DNA of 64,000 bases from AP-15 sp050729795 (GTDB lineage Bacteria > Pseudomonadota > Alphaproteobacteria > ATCC43930 > CGMCC-115725): contig JBOHME010000006.1 in the NCBI GenBank assembly GCA_050729795.1, positions 15,234-79,233 of the forward strand, written 5' to 3'. The translations under genes and the position numbers were made by a program. The number at the start of each line of letters is the position of its first letter. Position 1 is the first letter of the stretch. Under the pieces are notes generated by a model that saw only the letters and a list, made by a program, of their open reading frames with translations, did no database searches and was not told the origin of the DNA. This document shows positions 41,531-49,286 of this stretch, piece after piece.

Positions 41531-42703
41531 TCACTCCCGTTCCATGATGATCGTCGCCGAGCCGTGCCGGGTACCGAGCGACCCGCCGGTGCCGTGCGCC
41601 AACGCGAGATCGCAATTCGCCACCTGCACCCTGGGGTGCGCCTCGCCGCGCAATTGCCGCACTGCCTCCAAGACCTTGGTCAGTCCGCCGCGGTTTGACG
41701 GGTGGTTGTTGCACAAGCCTCCGCCATCGGTGTTGAACGGCAATTTGCCGGTGCCCGAGATCAGATTGCCATCGGAGACAAAGCGGCCGCCCTGGCCTTT
41801 CTCGCAAAAGCCCAGATCCTCGATCTGCACTACGACGGTGATCGTGAAGCTGTCGTAGATCGAGGCATATTTGATGTCGGCGGGCTTGATCCCGGCCTCG
41901 GCAAAGGCCGCCGGTCCCGACCACACCGCACCCGAATAGGTCAGGTCGATCTCGCCGCCCATCTGATGCTTGGGCGCTTCGCCGGCGCCGATGACCTTGA
42001 CCAGCGGCCGCTTGAGGCTTTTCGCAACCTCGGGCCGGGCGACGATGATCGCACCGCCGCCGTCGCTGATCACACAGCAGTCGAGCCGGTGCAGCGGATC
42101 AGCGATCATCGGCGAGTTGACGACGTCCTCGACCGTCACGACATCGCGCAGCATCGCATGCGGATTATACTGGGCGTGGTGCGAGGCGGCGACCTTGACC
42201 CAGGCGAGCTGCTCGCTGGTCGTGCCGTACTGGTGCATGTGACGCATCGCGCACATCGCGTACATGTTGGCGGTGGCCGGCGCATAGGGGTTTTCGAACG
42301 CGGTCTCGGCCGATTGCACCGCCGCGGTGCGCGCCGTGGTCCCGGTCGCCACCCCCTCGGAGCGAGGCCGCCCGGCCAGCGTGATCAGCGCCACCGAGCA
42401 TTTGCCGAGTGCTATCGCCTCGGCCGCGTGCTCGACCTGCAACAGATAGGTCGAGCCGCCGGTATCGGTCGAATCCCAGTGGCGCAGCTTTAGCCCCAGA
42501 TAGTCGATCATCGAATGCGCGCCGAGCCCCGGCGTGTCACCCGAGGCGCAGAAATATCCGTCGATGTCGTTTTTCGACAACCCGGCGTCGGCGAGCGCGC
42601 CGGCCGCACATTCGGCGTGCAGCTGAAACAGCGACTTGTCGTCGGCCTTGCGCGTCGGATGCTCGAAGATCCCGACGATATTGGCTTTGCCCTTGATGCT
42701 CAT
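41531..42703 (-). CDS. Thiolase-like protein (SCP-x/Ltp type), no obvious nucleophilic Cys
   Basis: The 390-aa protein has thiolase-fold features: SLFQLHAECAAGALADAG, a DTGGSTYLLQVEHAAEAI segment at residues 80-97, KYASIYDSFTITVV, a late NNHPSNRGG and HGTGG. Where catalytic thiolases have the acylated Cys, this segment reads GGST, with no Cys. The Ltp2-type retro-aldolases paired with DUF35 proteins share this trait. It is therefore better called a thiolase-like C-C lyase candidate for acyl-CoA side chains. Directly followed by the DUF35 gene. Confidence 0.82.
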   Translation of the reverse strand: MSIKGKANIVGIFEHPTRKADDKSLFQLHAECAAGALADAGLSKNDIDGYFCASGDTPGLGAHSMIDYLGLKLRHWDSTDTGGSTYLLQVEHAAEAIALGKCSVALITLAGRPRSEGVATGTTARTAAVQSAETAFENPYAPATANMYAMCAMRHMHQYGTTSEQLAWVKVAASHHAQYNPHAMLRDVVTVEDVVNSPMIADPLHRLDCCVISDGGGAIIVARPEVAKSLKRPLVKVIGAGEAPKHQMGGEIDLTYSGAVWSGPAAFAEAGIKPADIKYASIYDSFTITVVVQIEDLGFCEKGQGGRFVSDGNLISGTGKLPFNTDGGGLCNNHPSNRGGLTKVLEAVRQLRGEAHPRVQVANCDLALAHGTGGSLGTRHGSATIIMERE

Positions 42704-42903
42704 CGCCGGCTGGTCCTCCGCTGGCGGCTGGTTCGTGCAGTCGCGGCAATCGGATACCGTCCGGCGCTCGCGGTCAATCCCGATTGCGCAGGTTTGCCAC
42801 GGCCCGCCCGATATCGACAAGGCGCGGCGCTCGCACGGCTATGGCCGAGCCGGAGCTGCTGGCGTCGCTCGACCAATCCCCCGACAGCGCTGTGGCACTT
42901 GCC

Positions 42904-43440
42904 TCAGGCGTGGGCGATCACCGTGTCCCCGTCCCAGATGCCGAGGATCGCGCGGGCGTCGCCATATTCGGCCACCAGATAGGGATCGAGCCGGATCCGG
43001 TCCTGGTAGAGCTCGCCGACGACGTAGCCCAGTTCGGGAAGCCGCGCGCGCAGCCGCAGCGCCGGCTCGCGGATCGCGGCCGGCACCTCGCGCAGGTCAT
43101 CGACGAGCCGCTCGCGCCAAGAGGCCGGCCCGTTGACCGGCAGCAGCATCGGCATGATCCCGGCGGCGAACGCGGCAAAGGCGGCCGCGGCTCCCCATCC
43201 GATCCGGTCGGCAGAGAACAGCACGACAAACGAAACGACGCCTGCCGCCAGCACCGCGACCTGGGTGAGCTCGACCGCGCGCTGCTGCCGATAGGCCCAG
43301 CTCGCCGGGTGACGGCGGACCTGTTCGGCCATGTGCCAGCAAAGACGGCGGGGTGCCACCGGATCGAGCCCCTCGGCGGCAAGCGCCGCGTCCAGCATTT
43401 GCTGCGGTGACAGGATGAAATTTGCACCATCGAACGGCAT
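42904..43440 (-). CDS. Hypothetical membrane protein (178 aa)
   Basis: I do not recognise the family. After a soluble N-terminus with RRLCWHMAEQVRRHPASWAY, two adjacent hydrophobic segments (about residues 59-76 and 81-99) form a likely helical hairpin. A soluble part with basic and acidic clusters follows. A perfect ribosome site (GGAGGTGAT) stands before the ATG, so it is surely translated. It lies alone, divergent from the alpha-methylacyl-CoA racemase gene. Confidence 0.65.
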   Translation of the reverse strand: MPFDGANFILSPQQMLDAALAAEGLDPVAPRRLCWHMAEQVRRHPASWAYRQQRAVELTQVAVLAAGVVSFVVLFSADRIGWGAAAAFAAFAAGIMPMLLPVNGPASWRERLVDDLREVPAAIREPALRLRARLPELGYVVGELYQDRIRLDPYLVAEYGDARAILGIWDGDTVIAHA

Positions 43441-43657
43441 CGGATCACCTCCGCGATATTGCATGTGTAAAACGGTGGGGTGGGCAATCCGTTGCCATTC
43501 ATGTATCGACGCACCGAGGGCCTCTAGCGCGATCCGGCGGGCGGTTCGGGCGCGCCTGCGTGCACCGATCGTGACTGGCCGGACCGCGCCAAAACTCCGC
43601 GAGCTTGACCGGCGCCGGCCAATTTCGCAGGCTCGGGGAAGCTTCAGGAGGTCTGCC

Positions 43658-44803
43658 GTGGGACCGCTTGCCGGGATCAAGGTGGTGGAATTGGCCGGGA
43701 TCGGGCCCGGGCCGATGTGCGCGATGCTGCTCGCCGATATGGGCGCCACCGTGCTGCGGATCGAGCGCCCTGGCGGCAGCGGGCTCGGTCTCGAACGCCC
43801 GCGGCAATACGATCTGCTGCTGCGCGGCCGCCATTCGATTGCCGTCGATCTCAAATCCGCCGCGGGTCGAGCCTTGGCGCTACGCCTTGTCGCCGAGGCC
43901 GATGCGCTGACCGAGGGCTTCCGGCCGGGGGTGACCGAGCGGCTCGGCCTCGGCCCGCAGGATTGCCTCGCCCGCAACCCGCGCCTCGTCTATGGCCGGG
44001 TCACCGGCTGGGGCCAGGACGGACCCTTGGCGCAGGCGGCCGGGCACGACATCAATTACATCGCCCTTGCCGGCGCGTTGCACGCCTTTGGCCATCGCGG
44101 CGGCCCGCCGAGCCCGCCCTTGAACCTCGTCGCCGATTATGCCGGAGGCGCCCTCTACCTCGCTTTCGGGCTCGTCTGCGCCATTCTCGAAGCGCGGCGC
44201 TCGGGTCGGGGACAAATCGTCGATGCGGCGATGATCGACGGCGTCGCTTCGTTGATGACGGCATTCCACGGTGCCGTCGCAGCCGGCTTGGTGACGCACC
44301 AGCGCGGCACCAATCATCTCGACGGCGGCGCGCATTTCTACGACGCCTACGAGTGCGCCGACGGGTGTTGGATCTCGGTGGCGCCGATCGAGGACAAGTT
44401 TTACGCCGAGCTGCTGCGCCGCCTCGATATCGATCCAGCAACGATGCCGCCGCAAATGGACCGCGAGGGGTGGCCCGGGGCAAAGCAGCGGTTCGCCGCG
44501 CTGTTCAAGACCCGCAGCCGCAACGAGTGGTGCGCGCTGCTCGAAGGCACCGACGCGTGCTTTGCCCCGATCCTGACGACCGACGAAGCGCCGCGCCACC
44601 CGCACAACGCCGCGCGCGGCACCTATGTCGAGATCGACGGCATCACCCAGCCGGCCCCCGCCCCGCGCTTTTCGCGGACCCGGCCCGATCTGCCGATCCC
44701 GCCGCAATCGGACGATGCCGCAGCAGCTCTAACCGGCTGGCTCGACCCGCCCGAAATCGCCAGTCTCGCAGCCGCCGGTACGATCCAGCGCGTCGGCAGC
44801 TGA
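43658..44803 (+). CDS. Alpha-methylacyl-CoA racemase (CaiB/BaiF family III)
   Basis: The 381-aa protein follows the racemase pattern closely: GPLAGIKVVELAGIGPGPM, LRIERPGGSG, EGFRPGVTERLGLGP, RVTGWGQDGPLAQAAGHDIN and LNLVADYAGGALYL. His130 in GHDINY and Asp160 in LVADYAGG correspond to the known catalytic His/Asp of the mycobacterial enzyme. It epimerises 2-methyl-branched acyl-CoAs, needed before beta-oxidation of branched fatty acids or sterol side chains. AGGAGG seven bases before the GTG decides the start. Proximity to the thiolase-like/DUF35 pair fits such a pathway. Confidence 0.88.
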   Translation: MGPLAGIKVVELAGIGPGPMCAMLLADMGATVLRIERPGGSGLGLERPRQYDLLLRGRHSIAVDLKSAAGRALALRLVAEADALTEGFRPGVTERLGLGPQDCLARNPRLVYGRVTGWGQDGPLAQAAGHDINYIALAGALHAFGHRGGPPSPPLNLVADYAGGALYLAFGLVCAILEARRSGRGQIVDAAMIDGVASLMTAFHGAVAAGLVTHQRGTNHLDGGAHFYDAYECADGCWISVAPIEDKFYAELLRRLDIDPATMPPQMDREGWPGAKQRFAALFKTRSRNEWCALLEGTDACFAPILTTDEAPRHPHNAARGTYVEIDGITQPAPAPRFSRTRPDLPIPPQSDDAAAALTGWLDPPEIASLAAAGTIQRVGS

Positions 44804-44844
44804 CCTGCTCCTTACCAGAGCCGGCGCCGAACGGGCCGAACCGG

Positions 44845-45432
44845 TCAGATGTGGCGGCCGCGCAGCTCGTTGTTGGTCTCGCGGTCGCCGGCGAGCCAGC
44901 GCGCGAGCTCACTGTGCGCGTCGGCGCGGCGCAGCGCGTCAATCTCCGCGACATCGTCGGGATCCTGGGTGAACTCGACGATCAGCCCGTCCGGCGAGGC
45001 GACATAGATCGATTTGCAGTAGCCGTGGTTGGTCTCGCGGTATTTCTCGCCTGCCGCTTCGAGCCGACGCTTCAATTCTTCGTAGGTCTCGGCTTCGGCC
45101 TTGAACGCGATGTGATAATGCCGTCCGAGCTTTGCTGGCTTCTCGGCCTGGGTCAGCGCGTACATCTCCGGGTCCGCAAACTGGAAAAAGGCCAGTGCAC
45201 CGCCATCGGCCATGCCGAAAAAGGTATGGCAGAACTCGACCTCGCGTTGCAGCTCGGTGCTGTAATTCTTCTCGCACCAGGTCGCGACCAGCGGAATCCC
45301 CAGCAGATCCTCGAAAAACCGCCGGTTCTCCTCGTGATCCTTCACGACATAGGCGTTGTGGTGCAGGCGTGACGGCAGCCGCGACAAAAGCTTGCCGGGC
45401 TTGGTTTTGCTCGCGGTCTCGATCGTGTCCAT
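44845..45432 (-). CDS. VOC-family (glyoxalase/dioxygenase fold) protein
   Basis: The 195-aa protein has LHHNAYVVKDHEENRRFFED, EFCHTFFGMADGGALAFFQF, LGRHYHIAFKAEAETYEELK and SIYVASPDGLIVEFTQDPDD. The spaced H..., H-x-A-F and final V-E-F are the metal-ligand pattern of vicinal-oxygen-chelate enzymes. An extradiol dioxygenase, isomerase or lyase role is possible. GGGAGGAAAAG precedes the ATG. In-frame upstream sequence is made of the tandem repeat and is not part of the gene. Confidence 0.85.
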   Translation of the reverse strand: MDTIETASKTKPGKLLSRLPSRLHHNAYVVKDHEENRRFFEDLLGIPLVATWCEKNYSTELQREVEFCHTFFGMADGGALAFFQFADPEMYALTQAEKPAKLGRHYHIAFKAEAETYEELKRRLEAAGEKYRETNHGYCKSIYVASPDGLIVEFTQDPDDVAEIDALRRADAHSELARWLAGDRETNNELRGRHI

Positions 45433-45570
45433 CTTTTCCTCCCGATGGTTCGGCGAGGAGAGTATAGCACTGATCCTCCTGCTGCTCGATCTCCAGGACG
45501 GCGCCGCGGCGGCGACGCGATGCTGAAACGCGGGCGACGCGATGCTGAAACGCGACAGTTCGCCGCTTGG

Positions 45571-45732
45571 CAATTGGCACCGGGCGAGCAATTGGCACCG
45601 GGCGAGCAATTGGCACCGGGCGAGCAATTGGCACCGGGCGAGCAATTAGCACCGGGCGAGCAATTGGCAGCGGGCGAGCAATTGGCAGCGGGCGAGCAAT
45701 TGGCACCGGGCGAGCAATTGGCAGCGGGCGAA
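45571..45732. repeat. 18-bp minisatellite, nine copies
   Basis: Nine contiguous copies of caattggcaccgggcgag are present. Copies 1-4 and 8 are identical, copy 5 has one change, and copies 6, 7 and 9 share a c-to-g change (cagc). The unit is a multiple of three, so all frames stay open. It lies in the 370-bp divergent spacer between the VOC gene and the LLM oxidoreductase gene. A 22-bp direct duplication (gatgctgaaacg core) lies just left of it. Confidence 0.95.
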
Positions 45733-45802
45733 AAGATGCGGCATGCTCGCGCCGACACTCCCAGGGCCGTGGCCCGCGCGACAGCAAACATAGGAGAGCT
45801 TG

Positions 45803-46627
45803 GTGAAAATCAGCACGATGATCCGCTTCGGCCTCGGCAAAAGGCCGCAAGCGGGGCTGCTCGACCACGCCGCAGACTATGCCCGTCGCATCGAGGCCGG
45901 CGGGTTTCCCGGGATCTGGGTCGGCGATTCGATGGGCCGCGGCCGGCCGACACTCGATCCGCTGGTCGAGCTGGCGGTGCTGGCGGCAGTGACAAAGCGG
46001 GTTGAGCTCGGCATCGGGGTCCTGCAGGTGTCGCTGCGCCATCCGGTCGAGCTCGCCCATCGTGTGCAGTCGGTGCAGGCGCTGGCCGCCGGTCGGCTGC
46101 GCCTCGGCGTCGGCAGCGGCTCGACGCGCGCCGATTTCGAATTGCTTGGTCTCGATTACGATCACCGCTTTCGCACATTGCGCAATTCGCTGACGACCAT
46201 GCACCAGGTCTGGCGCGGCGAGCCGGTCAATGGTGGGGTGCTGTCGGTCTGGCCCGGCTGCGAAGATGGCCCGCCGATCCTGATGGGCGCTTGGCGCAGC
46301 CCGCGCTGGATCACCTATGCCGCCAAGGAGTGCCAGGGCTGGACCCCCTCGGGTCGGTTCAGCAGCTGGAACGATCTCGAATACGGCATGCGGGTCTATC
46401 GCGAAGCCGGCGGCACTAATGCGGTGCTGGCCAATGTTGCGGTCGATCTCGACAATCGGCTCGAATCCGCCGAGCTCGCCGCGGCCACCAATGTCGCGCT
46501 GGTCTGTTCGCCCGATGAGGCCCGCCGGCGGCTGAAGCGGATGGAAGAGCTCGGTTTCGACGAGGTCCTCTTGGTATCGCATTACGGCGAGTACGAGCAG
46601 CTCGAACGGGCGCGCGACCTGCTCTGA
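45803..46627 (+). CDS. LLM-class flavin/F420-dependent oxidoreductase
   Basis: This 274-aa TIM-barrel protein shows FGLGKRPQAGLLDHAADYAR, GFPGIWVGDSMGRGRPTLDP, RVELGIGVLQVSLRHPVELA, RLRLGVGSGSTRADFELLG and PPILMGAWRSPRWI, typical of luciferase-like enzymes that use FMN or F420. AGGAGA six bases before GTG decides the start over an adjacent TTG. It stands beside the minisatellite and is followed by an SDR and a ThDP enzyme on the same strand. Confidence 0.87.
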   Translation: MKISTMIRFGLGKRPQAGLLDHAADYARRIEAGGFPGIWVGDSMGRGRPTLDPLVELAVLAAVTKRVELGIGVLQVSLRHPVELAHRVQSVQALAAGRLRLGVGSGSTRADFELLGLDYDHRFRTLRNSLTTMHQVWRGEPVNGGVLSVWPGCEDGPPILMGAWRSPRWITYAAKECQGWTPSGRFSSWNDLEYGMRVYREAGGTNAVLANVAVDLDNRLESAELAAATNVALVCSPDEARRRLKRMEELGFDEVLLVSHYGEYEQLERARDLL

Positions 46628-46660
46628 GCGGGCTCGTTGCCCGGATACCGCCAGCGGAGA

Positions 46661-46700
46661 GCGGTGGCTTGAGAGAGGGAGCGGTGGCTTGACAGAGCGA
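46661..46700. repeat. 20-bp direct duplication
   Basis: gcggtggcttgagagaggga is followed at once by gcggtggcttgacagagcga (17 of 20 identical). It lies in the spacer between the LLM gene and the SDR gene, another small tandem duplication just after a gene end. Confidence 0.7.
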
Positions 46701-46751
46701 GCGGCCGGCGCATGCTGGCCGCGGACCATCTTCTGGTGTCGGGAGGGCGTC

Positions 46752-47513
46752 ATGATCAGTGCCGATCTCAGCGGCAAGACCGTGCTGGTGACCGGTGCGG
46801 CATCCGGCATTGGGCTCGCCACGGCGGAGATTTTCTCGCGATGCGGCGCCACCGTCGCATTGAACCATTTGCCCGATGACCCGCGCGGATCGGCAGCGGT
46901 CGAGCAGCTGCGCAGTCAGAACCGGCGGGTAGTCGCCGCCCCCGGCGACGTGTCACGCGCGGGCGAGGCCGAGCGGATGGTGGCAAGTGCCGTCGATACG
47001 CTCGGCCGGCTCGATTTTCTGGTCAACAACGCCGGCACGCCGGCAACGCCGACGCCGATCCCGTTTGCCGATCTCGATGCCCTGAGCGAGGAATTCTGGT
47101 CCACGATCCTGACCACCAACCTGATCGGCCCGTTCCGCTGCGCCCACGCTGCGGTGCCGGCATTGCGCGCGGCCCGCGGGGCGATCTGCAATACCGCCTC
47201 GATCGCCGGTGTGATGGGCAGCGGCAGCAGCATCCCCTATGCGACGAGCAAGGCCGGGCTGATCAACCTGACCCGAAGCTTGGCGCGCACGCTCGCCCCG
47301 GAGGTCCGGGTCAATGCGGTCGCCCCCGGGTTTGTGGACAGCCCGTGGAACAAGGATTGGCCGGGCGAGCGCAAACAGGCCTCGATCGAGCGCACGCCCT
47401 TGCAGCGCGCCTGCCGCCCCGAGGACATTGCCGAGACGATCTTTTTTCTCTGCGCGGGCGCGGCGATGATCACCGGGCAGACGATCATCGTCGATGGCGG
47501 CCTGACCCTCTGA
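46752..47513 (+). CDS. Short-chain dehydrogenase/reductase
   Basis: The 253-aa Rossmann protein has the classical SDR features: VTGAASGIGLA (cofactor glycine motif), PGDVS, NNAG, Ser150 in NTASIAG, and Tyr163/Lys167 in PYATSKAG. The final AMITGQTIIVDGGLTL is the usual C-terminus. GAGGG lies upstream of the ATG. The substrate is unknown. The ThDP enzyme gene follows by about 45 bases, so the two are probably co-transcribed. Confidence 0.92.
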   Translation: MISADLSGKTVLVTGAASGIGLATAEIFSRCGATVALNHLPDDPRGSAAVEQLRSQNRRVVAAPGDVSRAGEAERMVASAVDTLGRLDFLVNNAGTPATPTPIPFADLDALSEEFWSTILTTNLIGPFRCAHAAVPALRAARGAICNTASIAGVMGSGSSIPYATSKAGLINLTRSLARTLAPEVRVNAVAPGFVDSPWNKDWPGERKQASIERTPLQRACRPEDIAETIFFLCAGAAMITGQTIIVDGGLTL

Positions 47514-47559
47514 GGGAGTTCGGCGGGGACGCCCTCAGCCCAACGGGAGGAAGACCAGA

Positions 47560-49251
47560 ATGAGCGAGCAGCGGACCGTCAACGGCGCGCAATGGCTGGC
47601 GCAGGCCCTGGCCGGGACCGGCACGACACATGTCTTCTTTGTCGAATCGGTGATGCGTCGCACGTTGCTGGAGTTGGAGGATTTAGGGGTGACCCGCGTC
47701 CTCGCTCATTCGGAAAAGGCTGCGGCCTATATGGCAGACGGCTACGCCCGCATCTCGGCACGGCCGGGGGTGTGCATGGCGCAGTCGGTGGGTGCGGCAA
47801 ACCTTGCCGCGGGTCTGCAGGATGCCTGGCTCGGGCGCAGCCCGGTCATCGCGCTCACCGGCCGCAAAGAGCCGTCGTTCCAGCATCGCAACAGCTACCA
47901 GGAAATCCCGCACGCGCCGCTATTCGCGGCGGTCACCAAGTTTTCGGCACCGGTCGATTCGACCGCCGAGCTGCCGCGGCTCTTCCGCCACGCGTGGCGG
48001 GCCGCGCTGTCCGACACGCCGCGCCCGACCCACCTCGATTTTTGCGGCTTGCAGGGCGATGTCATCGAGCTCGGCGAGACCTGCGAGCCGACCGTCGTCG
48101 ATCCGGAAGCGCGGCGCATCCCGGCGCACCGGCCGATTGCCGACGCGCGCGACATCGAGCGCGCAGCGGCGGCGCTGCGTGCTGCGAGCCGGGTCGCGAT
48201 TGTCGCCGGTGACGGGGCGCTGGCCTCGCAGGCGGGGCCGGAAGTGCTGGCGCTGGCCGAAGTGCTCGCCGCCCCGGTGGCGACGACACTCGGCGCCCGC
48301 GCGCTGATCCCGAGCCGCCACCCGCTCGCCGCCGGTGTCCCCGGCAGCTATTCGGCGCCGCCCGCCAACCGCATCGTGCATGGTGCCGACCTCGTCCTCT
48401 ATATCGGCTGCGACACCGGCGACCAGGTCACGCTGAATTGGACGGTGCCGTCACAGGCGACGAGCATCGTGCAGATCGACGCCGACCCGCTGGACATCGC
48501 CCGCAGCTATCCGAACACGATCGGCGTCGTCGGCGACCCCAAGGCGACCGCGGCGCGGCTTGCCGAGGCGATCGGCAGGCCGACGCGCGACCGCGGGTTT
48601 GCCGAGGAAGCGGCGCGGATCGTCGCCGACTGGCGCGCTTCGATGGCGCCGCTCGCTGGCGACGACCGGGAGCCGATCCGGGTCGAACGGCTGTGCGCCG
48701 AGATCACGAGGGCCCTGCCGGCCGACGGCATCCTGGTGGCCGATACCGGCTATTCCGGTATTTGGACCGGCACAATGATCGACTTCAACGGGTCGGGACA
48801 AACCTACCTGCGCGCTGCGGGATCGCTCGGCTGGTCGTTTCCGGCGGCGCTCGGCGCCAAATGCGCCGCACCCGGGCGGGCGGTCGTGTGCTTTACCGGG
48901 GACGGCGGCTTCTATTATCACCTCGCCGAGCTGGAATCGGCTCGCCGCTGCGGCATCGCCGCCGTCATCGTCGTCAACAACAATTCGGGCTTTGGCCAGA
49001 ATCTGACCGGGGTGCGCCGCATTGCCGGCAACCGGCCCGGCCGCGGCGAGGCGCTGGTGCGGTTTGGCCCGACCGACTTTACCGCCGTCGCCAGAAGCTT
49101 TGGCGTACGCGGATTGCGCGTCGAGAGCCCGGCAGAATTGGCACCTGCCCTCGCCGCGGCGCTCGGAGCCGGGGAACCGGTGGTCGTCGATGTCGTAACC
49201 GACCTCGAACCGCGCGCTCCGGAGCCGTGGTCGCCAGCAGCTCGGGCTTGA
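47560..49251 (+). CDS. Thiamine-diphosphate-dependent enzyme (acetolactate synthase-like)
   Basis: The 563-aa protein has the three-domain arrangement of POX/AHAS enzymes. It has a Pyr domain with the activating Glu52 in HSEKAAAYMADGYAR, a central FAD/ADP-like domain (VLYIGCDTGDQVTL), and a C-terminal PP domain with GDGGFYYHLAELESARR and NNNSGFGQN for Mg-ThDP. Biosynthetic AHAS motifs are not complete and no regulatory subunit is adjacent, so a decarboxylase or lyase in catabolism is more likely than valine synthesis. GGGAGGAAGACC precedes the ATG. Confidence 0.88.
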   Translation: MSEQRTVNGAQWLAQALAGTGTTHVFFVESVMRRTLLELEDLGVTRVLAHSEKAAAYMADGYARISARPGVCMAQSVGAANLAAGLQDAWLGRSPVIALTGRKEPSFQHRNSYQEIPHAPLFAAVTKFSAPVDSTAELPRLFRHAWRAALSDTPRPTHLDFCGLQGDVIELGETCEPTVVDPEARRIPAHRPIADARDIERAAAALRAASRVAIVAGDGALASQAGPEVLALAEVLAAPVATTLGARALIPSRHPLAAGVPGSYSAPPANRIVHGADLVLYIGCDTGDQVTLNWTVPSQATSIVQIDADPLDIARSYPNTIGVVGDPKATAARLAEAIGRPTRDRGFAEEAARIVADWRASMAPLAGDDREPIRVERLCAEITRALPADGILVADTGYSGIWTGTMIDFNGSGQTYLRAAGSLGWSFPAALGAKCAAPGRAVVCFTGDGGFYYHLAELESARRCGIAAVIVVNNNSGFGQNLTGVRRIAGNRPGRGEALVRFGPTDFTAVARSFGVRGLRVESPAELAPALAAALGAGEPVVVDVVTDLEPRAPEPWSPAARA

Positions 49252-49286
49252 GACCGGGCAGTTAGGGGCGGGCTCCGGGGGCGGGC

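Noticed and set aside
45570..45735. CRISPR array
   Set aside because: Units are contiguous with no unique spacers, and 18 bp is too short. It is a minisatellite.
47560..49251. Biosynthetic acetolactate synthase (ilvB)
   Set aside because: No ilvN neighbour and incomplete AHAS-specific motifs. The context is catabolic, so only a general ThDP assignment is made.
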